Assembly: GCA_017609465.1 (NCBI GenBank)
Contig: JAFCDX010000007.1
Span: 1 to 42,950 of the forward strand
DNA: 42,950 bases
Direction: 5' to 3'
Source: Candidatus Woesearchaeota archaeon
GTDB taxonomy: Archaea > Nanobdellota > Nanobdellia > SCGC-AAA011-G17 > JAFCDX01
Of this stretch, positions 19,916-30,581 are shown in pieces. The notes under the pieces were generated by a model. The model was given only the letters and a program-made list of their open reading frames with translations. It searched no databases and had not been told where the DNA came from. A program made the position numbers and the translations under genes. Numbering within the stretch: position 1 is the first letter of the stretch; each line of letters begins with the position of its first letter.

Positions 19916-22900
19916 TTATCCAAACCATTTCCCCAACCCTTCTTGTTTGTCTTTTTCTTTTCCAAATACACTTACAATTGCTTCTTTAGTAAGTTCCAAA
20001 TCCTGAACAAGATAAGATGGAAGTTCATACCTCTCTGCAAGGCTTAAACTAGGCTCAAGATATTTATTAACAAACCCTTCTGAAACAGTAAATAATAATT
20101 TTCCTCCACACTTTGTGCAGGATCCTTTCAAAGGAGGTCTTCTGAATTTCTCATTGCATTTAACACATCTGAATTCCTGTTGTGCAAATTTTCTTAAATT
20201 TCCTTTAATATCTCTCATGAAATGTCTTTCAATAATCAATCTTGCCACATCAATTTCATTTACAGCTCTTATTTTTTCAGCCAAGACCATCTGCCCCATA
20301 ACTTTTTCTTCCATTGTTGGAATTGTCTTATAACCAGAACATTTAACCCCTTTGTTTATATTTTCAACTGGATGGGTAAAACCAAAACCCTCATATTGTT
20401 TTTCTGTATTAAGCCTTTCTTTTATTGTGTTTATTTTTACTTCAGAAGGATGTTTATATTCATTGCATGCATTATAAAATTCAAGAGGATATTCAAATGT
20501 AACATCCATATCAAAAACCATATCATCAACTTCTGCAGGAATTATCATGGGTGAAAGAACAAGAGGTTCATCTTGGGTTGCACCTCTATGGCTTCCAAGT
20601 AATTTTTTTGAAAAATTCAAAAGTCCATCCATCAATAACATTATGCATGCTTCATCACCATCACAATCCCTTCTCATAAAGGAATGAAAATAGGGATGTG
20701 CATAATATCCCTGAGTTTCAGAAAAACCTATTATTCTTCCTATTATACCTGCAGAAGTATGTGGGCTTAAACCTATAACTAAATGCCCTACCAAATCTTC
20801 TTTTGATTTTAAATTATAAAATTTTTCTGTCTTATACAATTTATGTAATAATTCATCAATGAATTGGGAAACCCTAAATAATATTGTATCTGCCCCCTCT
20901 TCAAAAGATTCTTTGTTGGAAGGCAATATTAAATCCTGGCATTTTAACTCTAATATCTGATTTTCCTGAGTAAGTTCATCACCATATATATCCTTATCAT
21001 AACCAAGTTCCTTTAATTTTTTTACAGAAGTTCCTATCTCTATTGGTTTAAAATGTGTAATTGTTGTTTCAGTCATATCATATCTTACAGTTCCATCCTT
21101 ATTCACATGTAATCCATATAATGACCTTAATATACCTTTAGCAAGATTTTCAGGAATATGTTCTTTGTTACTTGTACCTCTTATGCCTTTTACTAAACTT
21201 TCATACTTATCAAGACCTAGAGCCTTTAATGCTGAATTATAATAATGGTTTATATCCAAATCAAGTTTCTTGAATCTATTAACATATTCATGATTGCATT
21301 TTTTATTTGTTTCCCCACATTTGCTACATACATACAAAGGTTCTGTTTCATTATTGCATGTTTCACATATTGGATAAATTGTATTTTTATTGCATTTTTT
21401 GCAACTATATATTGAAAATTCTGCTGTAACTTTGTTTTTTTCCAAAGAAGACTGGAAGCATCTTAATCTTCCCCCTTCATCCCCCACAGGAAATAATACA
21501 TGTGGATTTCCAGTCATTTTTCTCATTCTTGATTTTTCTGGTCTTCCCATTCTTGCACCAATATATAATCCTGATTTGTCTCTTATCTTTAATAATGAAA
21601 TCTTATTTATATTATCAAGAATGTCTTCTTTGTCTTTTATTTTCCTTAATATTTCTTCAACATCAAAATTGGATTTGTAAAACCCCAGACTTATCATTAG
21701 TGCCTTTGCCCAATCTCCTTCTATAGTTACATATTCTCCCTGCACAATTTTATGGGGCACCCCTATTAATTCTAGTACTCTTTTTGGGTCTATATCTATC
21801 AGGTCTTTTTGTATATCATATTTTAAAGGCATTATTATTCTTTCTTCCTTTATAACAGATTTTGATAGCCAATCTATTATGCTTAGTAATTGCTGATTGT
21901 CAATATCCTTCCAATGATAAGTGAATTTTGGATGAATAGGTATCTTGTATTTTTTAGAAATTTCAAAAGTCTCATCTATTTTAACATCCCTTCTAAAAGG
22001 ATTTTTTAAATAATCATTGAATATTATATACTCTTCTTTTTTTAATTTTGATTTTAATTCAAGAGTCCACCATTCTTCACAATATCCTGGAGGTACTAAT
22101 ATATGGTTAAAAACAGAAAAATCTCCGTAATTTATGAGAACATCCCCTAAAAACAATATTTCTTCAACATCCTCCTTATATTTTTTTACGTCTTCAACAT
22201 TTTCTATAAAGATAACATCTCCATTTTTCAATTTTATTATTGGAGGCTCTATAGAATCGCAAATAGAAACTACTGTTGATTTATTTGGCCTTTCAGTTCT
22301 CAATTGAGTTCCTATTGAGATATAATTATCTAATAAATGTAATGTTGCAGGATGATAAGCATTAGAAGAAAAACCAGAGTTTCTTGTTCTTCCAAATCTT
22401 AATCTAAAACCTCCTTTTTCCATAGGGTGGGATAATATAGGTCTTCCTGCAACCAAATCCTTGATATAGGTATAATTTGGGGTTATTTTTTCATCACCAT
22501 ATTCTTTTTGTATATTTCCTTTTGCCTTTATCTTTTTTTGTAATGAAATGAAATCTTCAAGAAACTTCCATTCATTCATATTAAAATCCTTGTTCCATTT
22601 TGAAAACTTACCCCAAAATTTTGGAAATTTTTGTGCAAGACCTTCTGCTATAACAAGACAATAACCATTTCTTAATCTGTTTGCTTTAACTCTTTCCAAA
22701 TCCTTATAATTAGGGACTTCCAAATCCTCAGAAGGATCCCCATCTATCTGAATAGGAACCTTTTTCACTATAAATTCTATTTCCTCTTCTGATGGCAAAT
22801 ACTGCAAATTAGTTACTCTTTCATGAAAATAATGTATCTCTGTTACAGACCTCTTAACTTCCTCTTCTGTAGGGTCATAAATTTCATAACCCATATTTTT

Positions 22901-23419
22901 TCTCACATAATCAGATAAAGCAACAAATATGCATGTGGCTGTTGTACCTGCGCTTCTAATAGGTCCTCCAAAATATAAAGAGAAAAATTTTCCTTTTCCA
23001 TCTTTTCTATCTTTTAATTCAAGTCTTATAAAACCCTCCAAAGGACTAGCAACAACACCATTTGTTATATATGCAAGACCCAACCTCAATCCAACTTCCA
23101 TTGCTTTTTCCTTATTTTCAAATTTGCAGAATTTTTCCTGAGCGGTTTCCAATGCTATCGTAAATGCAACTCTCCAATCCTGTAAACCGTATTTTGATTC
23201 TAATTCCTTTAATCTCGGAAGCATATCTGTATTTTTAATTTCAGGTGCAACAATGGAAACAAGACCTATAACACGCTCCGCCATGTTTCTTGTTAATATT
23301 ATCTCTGTATTTTTTTCAGGGTCAAACCCTTTTGATCTTGCATTATTTGAATATTCATAAGCCCTGCTAACATAATTATTTATATCTTCAAAGTATTTCT
23401 TCATATTTTTAGACATCAT
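19916..23419 (-). CDS. polC: DNA polymerase II (PolD) large subunit DP2, no intein evident
   Basis: Continuous 1167 aa DP2; YYAHPYFHSFMRRDCDGDEACIMLLMDGLLNFSK catalytic region; C-terminal PIP-like KQEGLGKWFG. Confidence 0.97.
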   Translation of the reverse strand: MMSKNMKKYFEDINNYVSRAYEYSNNARSKGFDPEKNTEIILTRNMAERVIGLVSIVAPEIKNTDMLPRLKELESKYGLQDWRVAFTIALETAQEKFCKFENKEKAMEVGLRLGLAYITNGVVASPLEGFIRLELKDRKDGKGKFFSLYFGGPIRSAGTTATCIFVALSDYVRKNMGYEIYDPTEEEVKRSVTEIHYFHERVTNLQYLPSEEEIEFIVKKVPIQIDGDPSEDLEVPNYKDLERVKANRLRNGYCLVIAEGLAQKFPKFWGKFSKWNKDFNMNEWKFLEDFISLQKKIKAKGNIQKEYGDEKITPNYTYIKDLVAGRPILSHPMEKGGFRLRFGRTRNSGFSSNAYHPATLHLLDNYISIGTQLRTERPNKSTVVSICDSIEPPIIKLKNGDVIFIENVEDVKKYKEDVEEILFLGDVLINYGDFSVFNHILVPPGYCEEWWTLELKSKLKKEEYIIFNDYLKNPFRRDVKIDETFEISKKYKIPIHPKFTYHWKDIDNQQLLSIIDWLSKSVIKEERIIMPLKYDIQKDLIDIDPKRVLELIGVPHKIVQGEYVTIEGDWAKALMISLGFYKSNFDVEEILRKIKDKEDILDNINKISLLKIRDKSGLYIGARMGRPEKSRMRKMTGNPHVLFPVGDEGGRLRCFQSSLEKNKVTAEFSIYSCKKCNKNTIYPICETCNNETEPLYVCSKCGETNKKCNHEYVNRFKKLDLDINHYYNSALKALGLDKYESLVKGIRGTSNKEHIPENLAKGILRSLYGLHVNKDGTVRYDMTETTITHFKPIEIGTSVKKLKELGYDKDIYGDELTQENQILELKCQDLILPSNKESFEEGADTILFRVSQFIDELLHKLYKTEKFYNLKSKEDLVGHLVIGLSPHTSAGIIGRIIGFSETQGYYAHPYFHSFMRRDCDGDEACIMLLMDGLLNFSKKLLGSHRGATQDEPLVLSPMIIPAEVDDMVFDMDVTFEYPLEFYNACNEYKHPSEVKINTIKERLNTEKQYEGFGFTHPVENINKGVKCSGYKTIPTMEEKVMGQMVLAEKIRAVNEIDVARLIIERHFMRDIKGNLRKFAQQEFRCVKCNEKFRRPPLKGSCTKCGGKLLFTVSEGFVNKYLEPSLSLAERYELPSYLVQDLELTKEAIVSVFGKEKDKQEGLGKWFG

Positions 23420-25058
23420 CTTTCATGAAATTCATTATCTTTATTGCTCTTGTATTCAAATTGACCAGTATTGCCTTAGCAGGATCTGGAACAATACCCC
23501 TTCTCTCCTGATCTTTTGTTTGTGAAAGCCAGCATGAACAGTTTAGGCAAGTCACCCCTCTGTAATTCAATGTTGAAACTTTATGTATATGTCCTGTAAC
23601 AAAAAAATCAGGAACCTTCTCAATTATTAACGGGTCTTCATTTATATCTGGTATATATTGATTTGAATTATGTGTTGGGGACAAGTGTCTTCTTTGAAGA
23701 AGAAATTTCATTATCAAATCAGCCCTGTCCAATCCCCCCTTTAATCTTATATCTTCCACATTTTCACTATAATAAGGAAAACTAAATCCATGATACATCA
23801 ATACATTAAAACCTTCAAAATCTTTCGAGCTATGTATATTCAATAAAGAAGGATTTGATACTATTTTTACATTCTCCAATCCAGAAAAAATTCTTTTTAT
23901 TCTTTCATTGAAAGCTGGCTGAGGTTCAGCAACTCTAACAGCATCGTGATTTCCGGGACACATTATTATGTTTATGTATTTTGGTATCTTACTTAAATAA
24001 TAATATAATTCCCTGTATTGTTTATAAATATCTTTTAAAATTAGTTCTTCCTCCTGCCCTGGATAAACACCAACACCATCAACAAGATCTCCTACTATGA
24101 ATAAGTATTTTATTTTAGATGCAATTTTCTTTTGCTCATCATTCCCAAAATTTCCAGAAAGCCATTGTATAAAATTATCAAACTCGTTGACAAGAAAGTT
24201 TTTTATTCCAATATGCACATCAGATATAAAAACAGCATAACATTCATTCTCTGCTTTTTTCATCTTTACATCACAATGCATATCTGGAAGGTGTATATTT
24301 TTAACAAAAATAACATCTTTGCTTAAAACACCATTAATCCCTATTATATCATCGAGAACTACATTATTTACCTTTTCATAAAGTTCCTTTTTGGTTTTTG
24401 TTGCTATAATCTTTATAGTTCCTGTATTATCCTCTAAATTTAATATTATGTTTCCGTTTTTAGTATAATTTTTTTCAGCAACATAACCTATCAATGAAAT
24501 ATTTTTTTCATTGCTTGATTTTATTTTATTTATAGATACTGTATTTTGCAAATCTATTCTATCCAATAATATTTTTCTTATGAATTCATATCTGTTTCTG
24601 TAATATTTCACAAAATCCTGAATCTCCCTTTTTTTTTCTATATCTCCTTTATAAGAATTCAATATCATAAAAGAGCTTGTTGTATTATCTTCCTCTATAC
24701 CTTTATCTCTTGTAGGTTTTTTTATATTAGTAACTATGTGATCTATCTTTTCTCTTTTTTCCTCTGAAACATCATAAGATATCAAGTCAAGAAAGGTATT
24801 ATATATTTTCCTTTCTCTTCCTTTTTCATAATCAATTTTTGATTTGTCAAAATCCACCCAATTTATATCAAACTTTTTTATTTTTGATTGTTTTATTATA
24901 TTTACTATGTCTTTGTTTATTACAAATGGTTTTTCATCATAATCCCTTAATTTAGTATATATTTCTTCAATGTTAATATCCTTGGGATTTTCAATGTCAG
25001 GACTAATTAAAAATCCATTTTTAATCCCTTCTTTTATAATATCCTTTTCCATTTTCAT
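23409..25058 (-). CDS. polB2: DNA polymerase II (PolD) small subunit DP1
   Basis: Calcineurin-like exonuclease motifs ISDVHIG, VGDLVDGVG, CPGNHDAVR, VTGHIHKV; OB fold; overlaps DP2 by 11 bp. Confidence 0.93.
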   Translation of the reverse strand: MKMEKDIIKEGIKNGFLISPDIENPKDINIEEIYTKLRDYDEKPFVINKDIVNIIKQSKIKKFDINWVDFDKSKIDYEKGRERKIYNTFLDLISYDVSEEKREKIDHIVTNIKKPTRDKGIEEDNTTSSFMILNSYKGDIEKKREIQDFVKYYRNRYEFIRKILLDRIDLQNTVSINKIKSSNEKNISLIGYVAEKNYTKNGNIILNLEDNTGTIKIIATKTKKELYEKVNNVVLDDIIGINGVLSKDVIFVKNIHLPDMHCDVKMKKAENECYAVFISDVHIGIKNFLVNEFDNFIQWLSGNFGNDEQKKIASKIKYLFIVGDLVDGVGVYPGQEEELILKDIYKQYRELYYYLSKIPKYINIIMCPGNHDAVRVAEPQPAFNERIKRIFSGLENVKIVSNPSLLNIHSSKDFEGFNVLMYHGFSFPYYSENVEDIRLKGGLDRADLIMKFLLQRRHLSPTHNSNQYIPDINEDPLIIEKVPDFFVTGHIHKVSTLNYRGVTCLNCSCWLSQTKDQERRGIVPDPAKAILVNLNTRAIKIMNFMKDDV

Positions 25059-25244
25059 ATTAGATGATTAGGATTAATTAAAGATTGTTATGTTTAATAA
25101 TATAAGAAATAAAAACTATATAAAATTAAAGATTAAACTCTATGAAGACAACAAACAATTTGTATAGTCTATGTTCGTTTAAATATTCTATCACCATAAA
25201 CTTAATAAATGAGTATAATATTTTAATTTCGCGAGGGGTTATGA

Positions 25245-25787
25245 ATGGAGCAAAAAAACAACTTAGATTTGATGCAAGTTTTCAAAGATGTTCTAGGCCA
25301 TCAGCAACCTATTTATGAGATAAAAAGCAAATTCATAAATATAATGAAAGGCCAAAGTGTATATGCAACAAACCTCTCCAAAGAGGAATGTAGTTGGATG
25401 ATACATAATATAGACTGTATTGAAAATATACTCAATTCTAAAAAAGCAATAGCAATAATATGGTATCTTCACAAATATAAGGAAAGTTATATACAACAGA
25501 TTTCAAGATGTTTAAGATCTTATACTGCACCTGTGAGATATTGGATTAACAGCTTCAAGAAATTATGGATTGTTGAAGAAAGACAAAGCACTTTTAGAAA
25601 GGATAAAATATATTATTACCTTAATTATAATACATACCCAAATATTGTGGGTGTTTTTATAAATCTTATAAAAGACAAGTATGGTGAAGAACAACTTGAA
25701 AATATGATAAGACCAAATTTAACTTACAATAATATGATTGAGGATAAGCAATATAATGCAATTAAGAAAATAAGAAGTTTGAAATAA
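25245..25787 (+). CDS. Winged-helix DNA-binding protein
   Basis: YIQQISRCLRSYTAPVRYWINSFKKLWIVEERQ; SD-like GAGGGG upstream. Confidence 0.6.
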   Translation: MEQKNNLDLMQVFKDVLGHQQPIYEIKSKFINIMKGQSVYATNLSKEECSWMIHNIDCIENILNSKKAIAIIWYLHKYKESYIQQISRCLRSYTAPVRYWINSFKKLWIVEERQSTFRKDKIYYYLNYNTYPNIVGVFINLIKDKYGEEQLENMIRPNLTYNNMIEDKQYNAIKKIRSLK

Positions 25788-26010
25788 TTATTTTACATAT
25801 TTTTCTTTATATCTCCCATAACATTTATCCATTTTCTTTTTTCATGCTTCATTTAAATTAATACCGTGAGAATTTGCTAAACATATCAAATTAAAAATCA
25901 TTCCTGTAATTTCTGATTCTATATCTTGTGATGATTTTTTTTAAAGTGAAAAATATCCTATTGTATTTTTTATCCATTCATCAACATCTAATTGTAATCT
26001 TTTATAAGGT
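25788..26010 (-). pseudogene. MazG-like NTP pyrophosphohydrolase remnant
   Basis: Conceptual translation ..YKRLQLDVDEWIKNTIGYFSL*KKSSQDIESEITGMIFNLICLANSHGINLNEA*KKKMDKCYGRYKEKYVK* with two in-frame stops. Confidence 0.6.
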
Positions 26011-26321
26011 ATAATCTAACATATACATTGAAATATAAATACCTTATGTTTGTTTTACATTTGTTTTTTGAATAAATTATTTTATCTCTTTAATTTTGAG
26101 ATTTTATTTTTATAATCTATTATTTATATTTTACAACTTCTTAATATATAATATATAGTAATAAAACAAACCAATCAAAAAATAAAAATAAACTTATTTT
26201 AAAATAATATTAAAATATATTTAAACTAATTGTAAAACAATAGTAAAATAATTGTATATTTATTGAAATTCAAAGGTTATAAGTCTCGTAAGATAAAAAT
26301 AAATATATTTATATACAATTT

Positions 26322-27032
26322 ATGTTTTTATATGTATATATGATATATCTTATTTTGTTGATATTATTAATTGCAATTATGATATTTATATTTTTCAAAA
26401 TATTTAGTAAAATAATTCATACAATGATTGCAATAATATTGCTTTTGTTGTTGGTAGGTTCAGGTATTGTGTTTTTAGCTTATTTTGATTATAAGGATAT
26501 TAATGAAAATTTTACAACATCTCCAAATGTTATTATATTGAAAAATGAAGATGATTATTTATCTGGTGGAATATATATATTAAATAATGATGATAAATTA
26601 CAGGAGCCTTTAAATGTTGATGATATGGAGTCATTATCAAAAAAAGAAATACTTAATAATAATTATAAATTGATTTTTTTAGAATTATCTTTTTTAGAAG
26701 AAAATATGAACAACAATATATATTATGGAGAATATACTTTAACTAGAGAAGAATTTGTTGATATAATAGAATCAGATAATTTTTATGAGAAATTGTCTGG
26801 ATATGTTAATGAAGATATACAAGATATAAGAGATGAAGAACCAATAGAATATGTTTTAAAGGCAAAGATATTTTCCCATGTGTTGTTTGAAATATATGAG
26901 GAAAAAGGAATGGACGTATTTGTTCTTGCACAAAAAAATAACCAAATGGAAATATATAAAAAATCCATGTTTTTTAGGGTTTCTGAATTTATTCCAAAAT
27001 TATTATTGAATAATAAGGATAATACAGAGTAG
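26322..27032 (+). CDS. Membrane-anchored acidic hypothetical protein
   Basis: Two N-terminal TM segments followed by an acidic domain. Confidence 0.65.
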   Translation: MFLYVYMIYLILLILLIAIMIFIFFKIFSKIIHTMIAIILLLLLVGSGIVFLAYFDYKDINENFTTSPNVIILKNEDDYLSGGIYILNNDDKLQEPLNVDDMESLSKKEILNNNYKLIFLELSFLEENMNNNIYYGEYTLTREEFVDIIESDNFYEKLSGYVNEDIQDIRDEEPIEYVLKAKIFSHVLFEIYEEKGMDVFVLAQKNNQMEIYKKSMFFRVSEFIPKLLLNNKDNTE

Positions 27033-27069
27033 AAATCTTTAAATATTATTTATATCTCTTATTAATAAA

Positions 27070-27354
27070 ATGATGGATAATTTAAGTATGAATAGTTCAA
27101 CAACAAGGAGAAATTCTAGACAAATGTTAGGAAGGGTTGTAGTTAGCAAAACAGGGAAAAGATTTGGAGAAGTACATAACATAACATTTGATACTAGAAC
27201 AGGAGAATTATTACAAATTCAACTTAAAAATCCAACAGGATATTGTGAGGGTCTTGATTTAGAAAAGTCAAAAGAAGGTCATTTGATGGTTCCCTTCAGC
27301 TCTGTTGTTGCTGTTGGTGATTTTGTTGTTATAGCTGAAGAAGATATAATTTAA
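27070..27354 (+). CDS. PRC-barrel domain protein
   Basis: [32 protein letters not shown]...[15 protein letters not shown]. Confidence 0.8.
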   Translation: MMDNLSMNSSTTRRNSRQMLGRVVVSKTGKRFGEVHNITFDTRTGELLQIQLKNPTGYCEGLDLEKSKEGHLMVPFSSVVAVGDFVVIAEEDII

Positions 27355-27410
27355 ATTTTGATAATTTCTCATTAATAAGCTTTTTAAGTTTTTTCTATTC
27401 TTTTATTTCA

Positions 27411-29267
27411 ATGGCATTGAATTATAATACCACTAAGGATATTAAAGTATCTAAGAAAATAATAGACAGAGTTATAGGTCAGGAAAATGCCATAAATTTG
27501 ATTAAAAAAGCGGCAAGTCAAAAAAGGAATATACTTCTTATTGGAGAGCCCGGAACTGGAAAAAGTATGATAGGACAGGCGTTGGCAGAATTATTACCTA
27601 AAGAAAAACTAAAAGATATTCTTTCAATTGAAAATCCAAGTGATGAGAATATCCCTTTGATAAGAGTTATTCCAAAGGGAAAAGGAAAAGAAATTGTTGA
27701 AAAAGCAAGAATGCATAGTATGAGTTCAAGCAAGAGCAAGAATTTTTTGATAATTTTTTTTATAATACTTATTTCTGCAATACCTTATTATTTATGGAAA
27801 ACAGGGACGTTCTCAGATATAATATATGCAGCATCATTGATAACAGGAATGATTTTTATTGTTGGTTTAATTCTAATGATGAATTTAGGAAAAAGACTTT
27901 CAAACGAAAAAATAAAAATTCCAAAATTATTAGTGGATAACTCCAAAGTTGACAAGGCCCCTTTCTTTGAAGCTACAGGGGCGCACGCAGGGGCTTTATT
28001 AGGGGATGTGCTTCACGATCCTCTTCAATCAGGGGGTTTGGGTACCCCTGCATATGAAAGATTGGTTCCTGGATTTATTCATAGGGCCAATGGAGGTGTT
28101 CTTTTTATTGATGAAATAGCAACCCTACAACCACATACACAACAGGAATTATTAACCGCATTGCAAGAAAAGAGATATCCAATAACAGGGCAGTCAGAAC
28201 GTTCTTCTGGAGCTATGGTGAGATCTGAACCAGTGCCTACAGATTTTATACTTGTTGCTGCTGGAAATGTTGAAACAATAAAAAATATGCATCCTGCATT
28301 AAGGTCAAGAATAAGAGGGTATGGTTATGAGATTTACATGAATTATACTATGCCAGATACAAAAGAAAACAGAGATAAAATTGCAATATTTGTTGCACAA
28401 GAAGTTCATAAAGATAAAAAAATACCTCACTTTTCAAAAGAAGCTGTAAATGAAATAATAGCAGAAGGAAGAAAAATGTCCGGAAGCTCAGATAAATTAA
28501 CAGTTCGTTTAAGAGAATTAGGAGGTTTAGTGAGAGCTGCAGGAGATTTAGCTGTTGAGGAAAACAAGAATTTGGTTGAAAGAAAACATATCCTTAACGC
28601 AAAAAAACTTGCAAGATCATTAGAACACCAAATAGCAGATGAATATATTGAAAACAAGAAAAAATATCAAATAATCGTTACAGAGGGAAAACAAATTGGA
28701 AGAGTTAATGGTTTAGCTGTTATAGGTTCTGGTGCAGCGGTTTCAGGCATAATTTTACCTATAGAGTCTGAAGTTACATTAGGAGGTAAAAAATCAGAAA
28801 TAATAGCCACGGGGAAATTAGGGACTATCGCAAAAGAAGCTATAAAAAATGTGTCTGCCATAATTATGAAATATTTTGGGGAGGATATAAAAGAAAAATA
28901 TGATATATACACCCAATTCATACAAACTCACTCTGGTGTTGAAGGAGATTCTGCATCAATAGCAGTTGCAACAGCAGTTGTTTCTGCATTAAAGAAAATT
29001 CCTGTGAGGCAAGATACCGCGATGACTGGTTCATTGTCAATAAGAGGGGAAGTATTGCCTATTGGAGGAGTTAATGCAAAACTTGAAGCTGCAGCGGATG
29101 CAGGAATAAAAAGAGTGATAATTCCAAAAGCAAATGAGAAAGACGTAATTATTGATAAAAAAATAAAAGATTTAAAAATAATATGTGTAGATAGAATAGA
29201 ACATGTTTTAAAAGAATCTCTTTATTGGAAAGGTAAGGAAAAAATTCTAAAAAAACTAAAGAAATAA
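27411..29267 (+). CDS. lonB: Archaeal LonB membrane protease
   Basis: Walker [10 protein letters not shown]; two TM segments in the AAA domain; Lon Ser-Lys region [19 protein letters not shown]...[18 protein letters not shown]. Confidence 0.95.
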   Translation: MALNYNTTKDIKVSKKIIDRVIGQENAINLIKKAASQKRNILLIGEPGTGKSMIGQALAELLPKEKLKDILSIENPSDENIPLIRVIPKGKGKEIVEKARMHSMSSSKSKNFLIIFFIILISAIPYYLWKTGTFSDIIYAASLITGMIFIVGLILMMNLGKRLSNEKIKIPKLLVDNSKVDKAPFFEATGAHAGALLGDVLHDPLQSGGLGTPAYERLVPGFIHRANGGVLFIDEIATLQPHTQQELLTALQEKRYPITGQSERSSGAMVRSEPVPTDFILVAAGNVETIKNMHPALRSRIRGYGYEIYMNYTMPDTKENRDKIAIFVAQEVHKDKKIPHFSKEAVNEIIAEGRKMSGSSDKLTVRLRELGGLVRAAGDLAVEENKNLVERKHILNAKKLARSLEHQIADEYIENKKKYQIIVTEGKQIGRVNGLAVIGSGAAVSGIILPIESEVTLGGKKSEIIATGKLGTIAKEAIKNVSAIIMKYFGEDIKEKYDIYTQFIQTHSGVEGDSASIAVATAVVSALKKIPVRQDTAMTGSLSIRGEVLPIGGVNAKLEAAADAGIKRVIIPKANEKDVIIDKKIKDLKIICVDRIEHVLKESLYWKGKEKILKKLKK

Positions 29268-29308
29268 AATTCATAAATATTTAAATATTATATTCTACCT
29301 TTTTAAAC

Positions 29309-29479
29309 ATGAAAAAAAGAGATGATGATTTAGCATTATTTTTACAAGATTTAAAATTAGATGGTGTTAACTTAAAAAATCTACCTTGTGATTCAGAAGA
29401 TCATAATGAAAACCATTGTAATATATGCAGATTTTTTGAAAATTGTCCATTTCCTAAAAAGAATCAAAAAGATTTATAA
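29309..29479 (+). CDS. Small Cys-rich protein, 56 aa (not in ORF track)
   Basis: MKKRDDDLALFLQDLKLDGVNLKNLPCDSEDHNENHCNICRFFENCPFPKKNQKDL; four-Cys cluster, TATA-like sequence upstream. Confidence 0.55.
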   Translation: MKKRDDDLALFLQDLKLDGVNLKNLPCDSEDHNENHCNICRFFENCPFPKKNQKDL

Positions 29480-29500
29480 TATAAAAATATGTAGTTTTCT

Positions 29501-30043
29501 ATGGAAAAAAGAACAAAAAATCTTATTTTAGTTATTATTATGTTGCTATTTATTTTCATATGGACTTTGTTGCTTATAATTATTGGTTCAAAAGAAATTG
29601 TTTCATTTATTGGTGTCGAAGAATCACACTTAATTATATTTTTATTGGCTGTGTTTGGGGCATTAACATCATTAACTACCTTTTCAATATATCCTATAAT
29701 TGGGACATTTGTTGCAGGAGGTATTAATCCTTTGTAAGTAGGTATTATTGCAGGCATTGGTTTGACAATAGGAGACTCTTTTTTCTATTTCTTTGGAAAT
29801 AGGTTGAGATATTTTATATCTGAATCATTTAAGTATAAATTGGAAAGTTTAATTAAGAACACAGAAAAAAGAGGATGGTTAATATCTCTAGTAATTTATA
29901 TATATGTTGCATTTACTTCTTTCCCTAATAATGTGCTTACAGGGGCTTTAGCAATTACAGGATTTAAATTTAGAAAAGTAATAATTCCTTTATTGTTGGG
30001 AGATATGACCTTACCTTTGATAGTTGTATTCTTAACAATATAG
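29501..30043 (+). pseudogene. VTT/DedA-like (SNARE-associated) membrane protein interrupted by one in-frame TAA
   Basis: ORFs 29501-29737 and 29762-30043 share a frame: ...FVAGGINPL*VGIIAGIGLTIGDSFFYFFGNR...; the TAA at 29735-29737 is the only break. Confidence 0.7.
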
Positions 30044-30095
30044 TATAAATTTGTTTTAAATATATTTATAAATAAGTTAGGCACTATAATAACAT

Positions 30096-30581
30096 ATGTA
30101 TATAAGGCTTAAAACTATAAAAAATAAGGAGTATGCGTATCTTGTTAAATCAAAATATTATAAAAGAAAACCTCCAAAACAAATGATTTCTAAATATCTT
30201 GGCAGAGTTTACACTCCTCATAAATACTTAAATAATAATATAAATAAAGAGAATGCCTTTAACAATATTGAAGAATTTTTGAAGAGTTTAATTGAATTGG
30301 AGATAAAAAACCATAATTTATACGAACATTTTATTATAGATTTTGATAAATTTAAAATAAAAAACAAAAAAGGAAATTCTTGTGTTATTAGGATTAACAA
30401 TGGATATTTATGTGATTATACCCTTAAGAATTTATTAAAATTTGAACCTTCTTCATTGGATGAAAAAACATTCTCAAAAGAACTAGCAAGGGCACTTATA
30501 GAATCTGGGATACAAATAAATAATGATATGTTTGTATTATTATTTGATAAGGTTTATAAAAAGAAAGCCCATGAAAATTAA
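30096..30581 (+). CDS. Hypothetical protein
   Basis: 161 aa ORF starting MYIRLKTIKNKEYAYLVKSKYY...SKYLGRVY, upstream of argS. Confidence 0.6.
   Translation: MYIRLKTIKNKEYAYLVKSKYYKRKPPKQMISKYLGRVYTPHKYLNNNINKENAFNNIEEFLKSLIELEIKNHNLYEHFIIDFDKFKIKNKKGNSCVIRINNGYLCDYTLKNLLKFEPSSLDEKTFSKELARALIESGIQINNDMFVLLFDKVYKKKAHEN

Noticed and set aside
19160-23141. ORFs antisense to the TctA-like and DP2 genes
   Set aside because: Antisense shadows with no recognisable domains.
19916-23419. Intein in DP2
   Set aside because: The protein reads as a continuous 1167 aa DP2 with no inserted HINT motifs.
29735-29737. Programmed recoding (pyrrolysine/selenocysteine) at the VTT stop
   Set aside because: The codon is TAA, not TAG or TGA, so known recoding does not apply.
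30523-30570. Upstream start of the 572 aa ArgRS ORF
   Set aside because: The extra 16 residues lie within the preceding CDS; ATG at 30571 fits the ArgRS N-terminus better.
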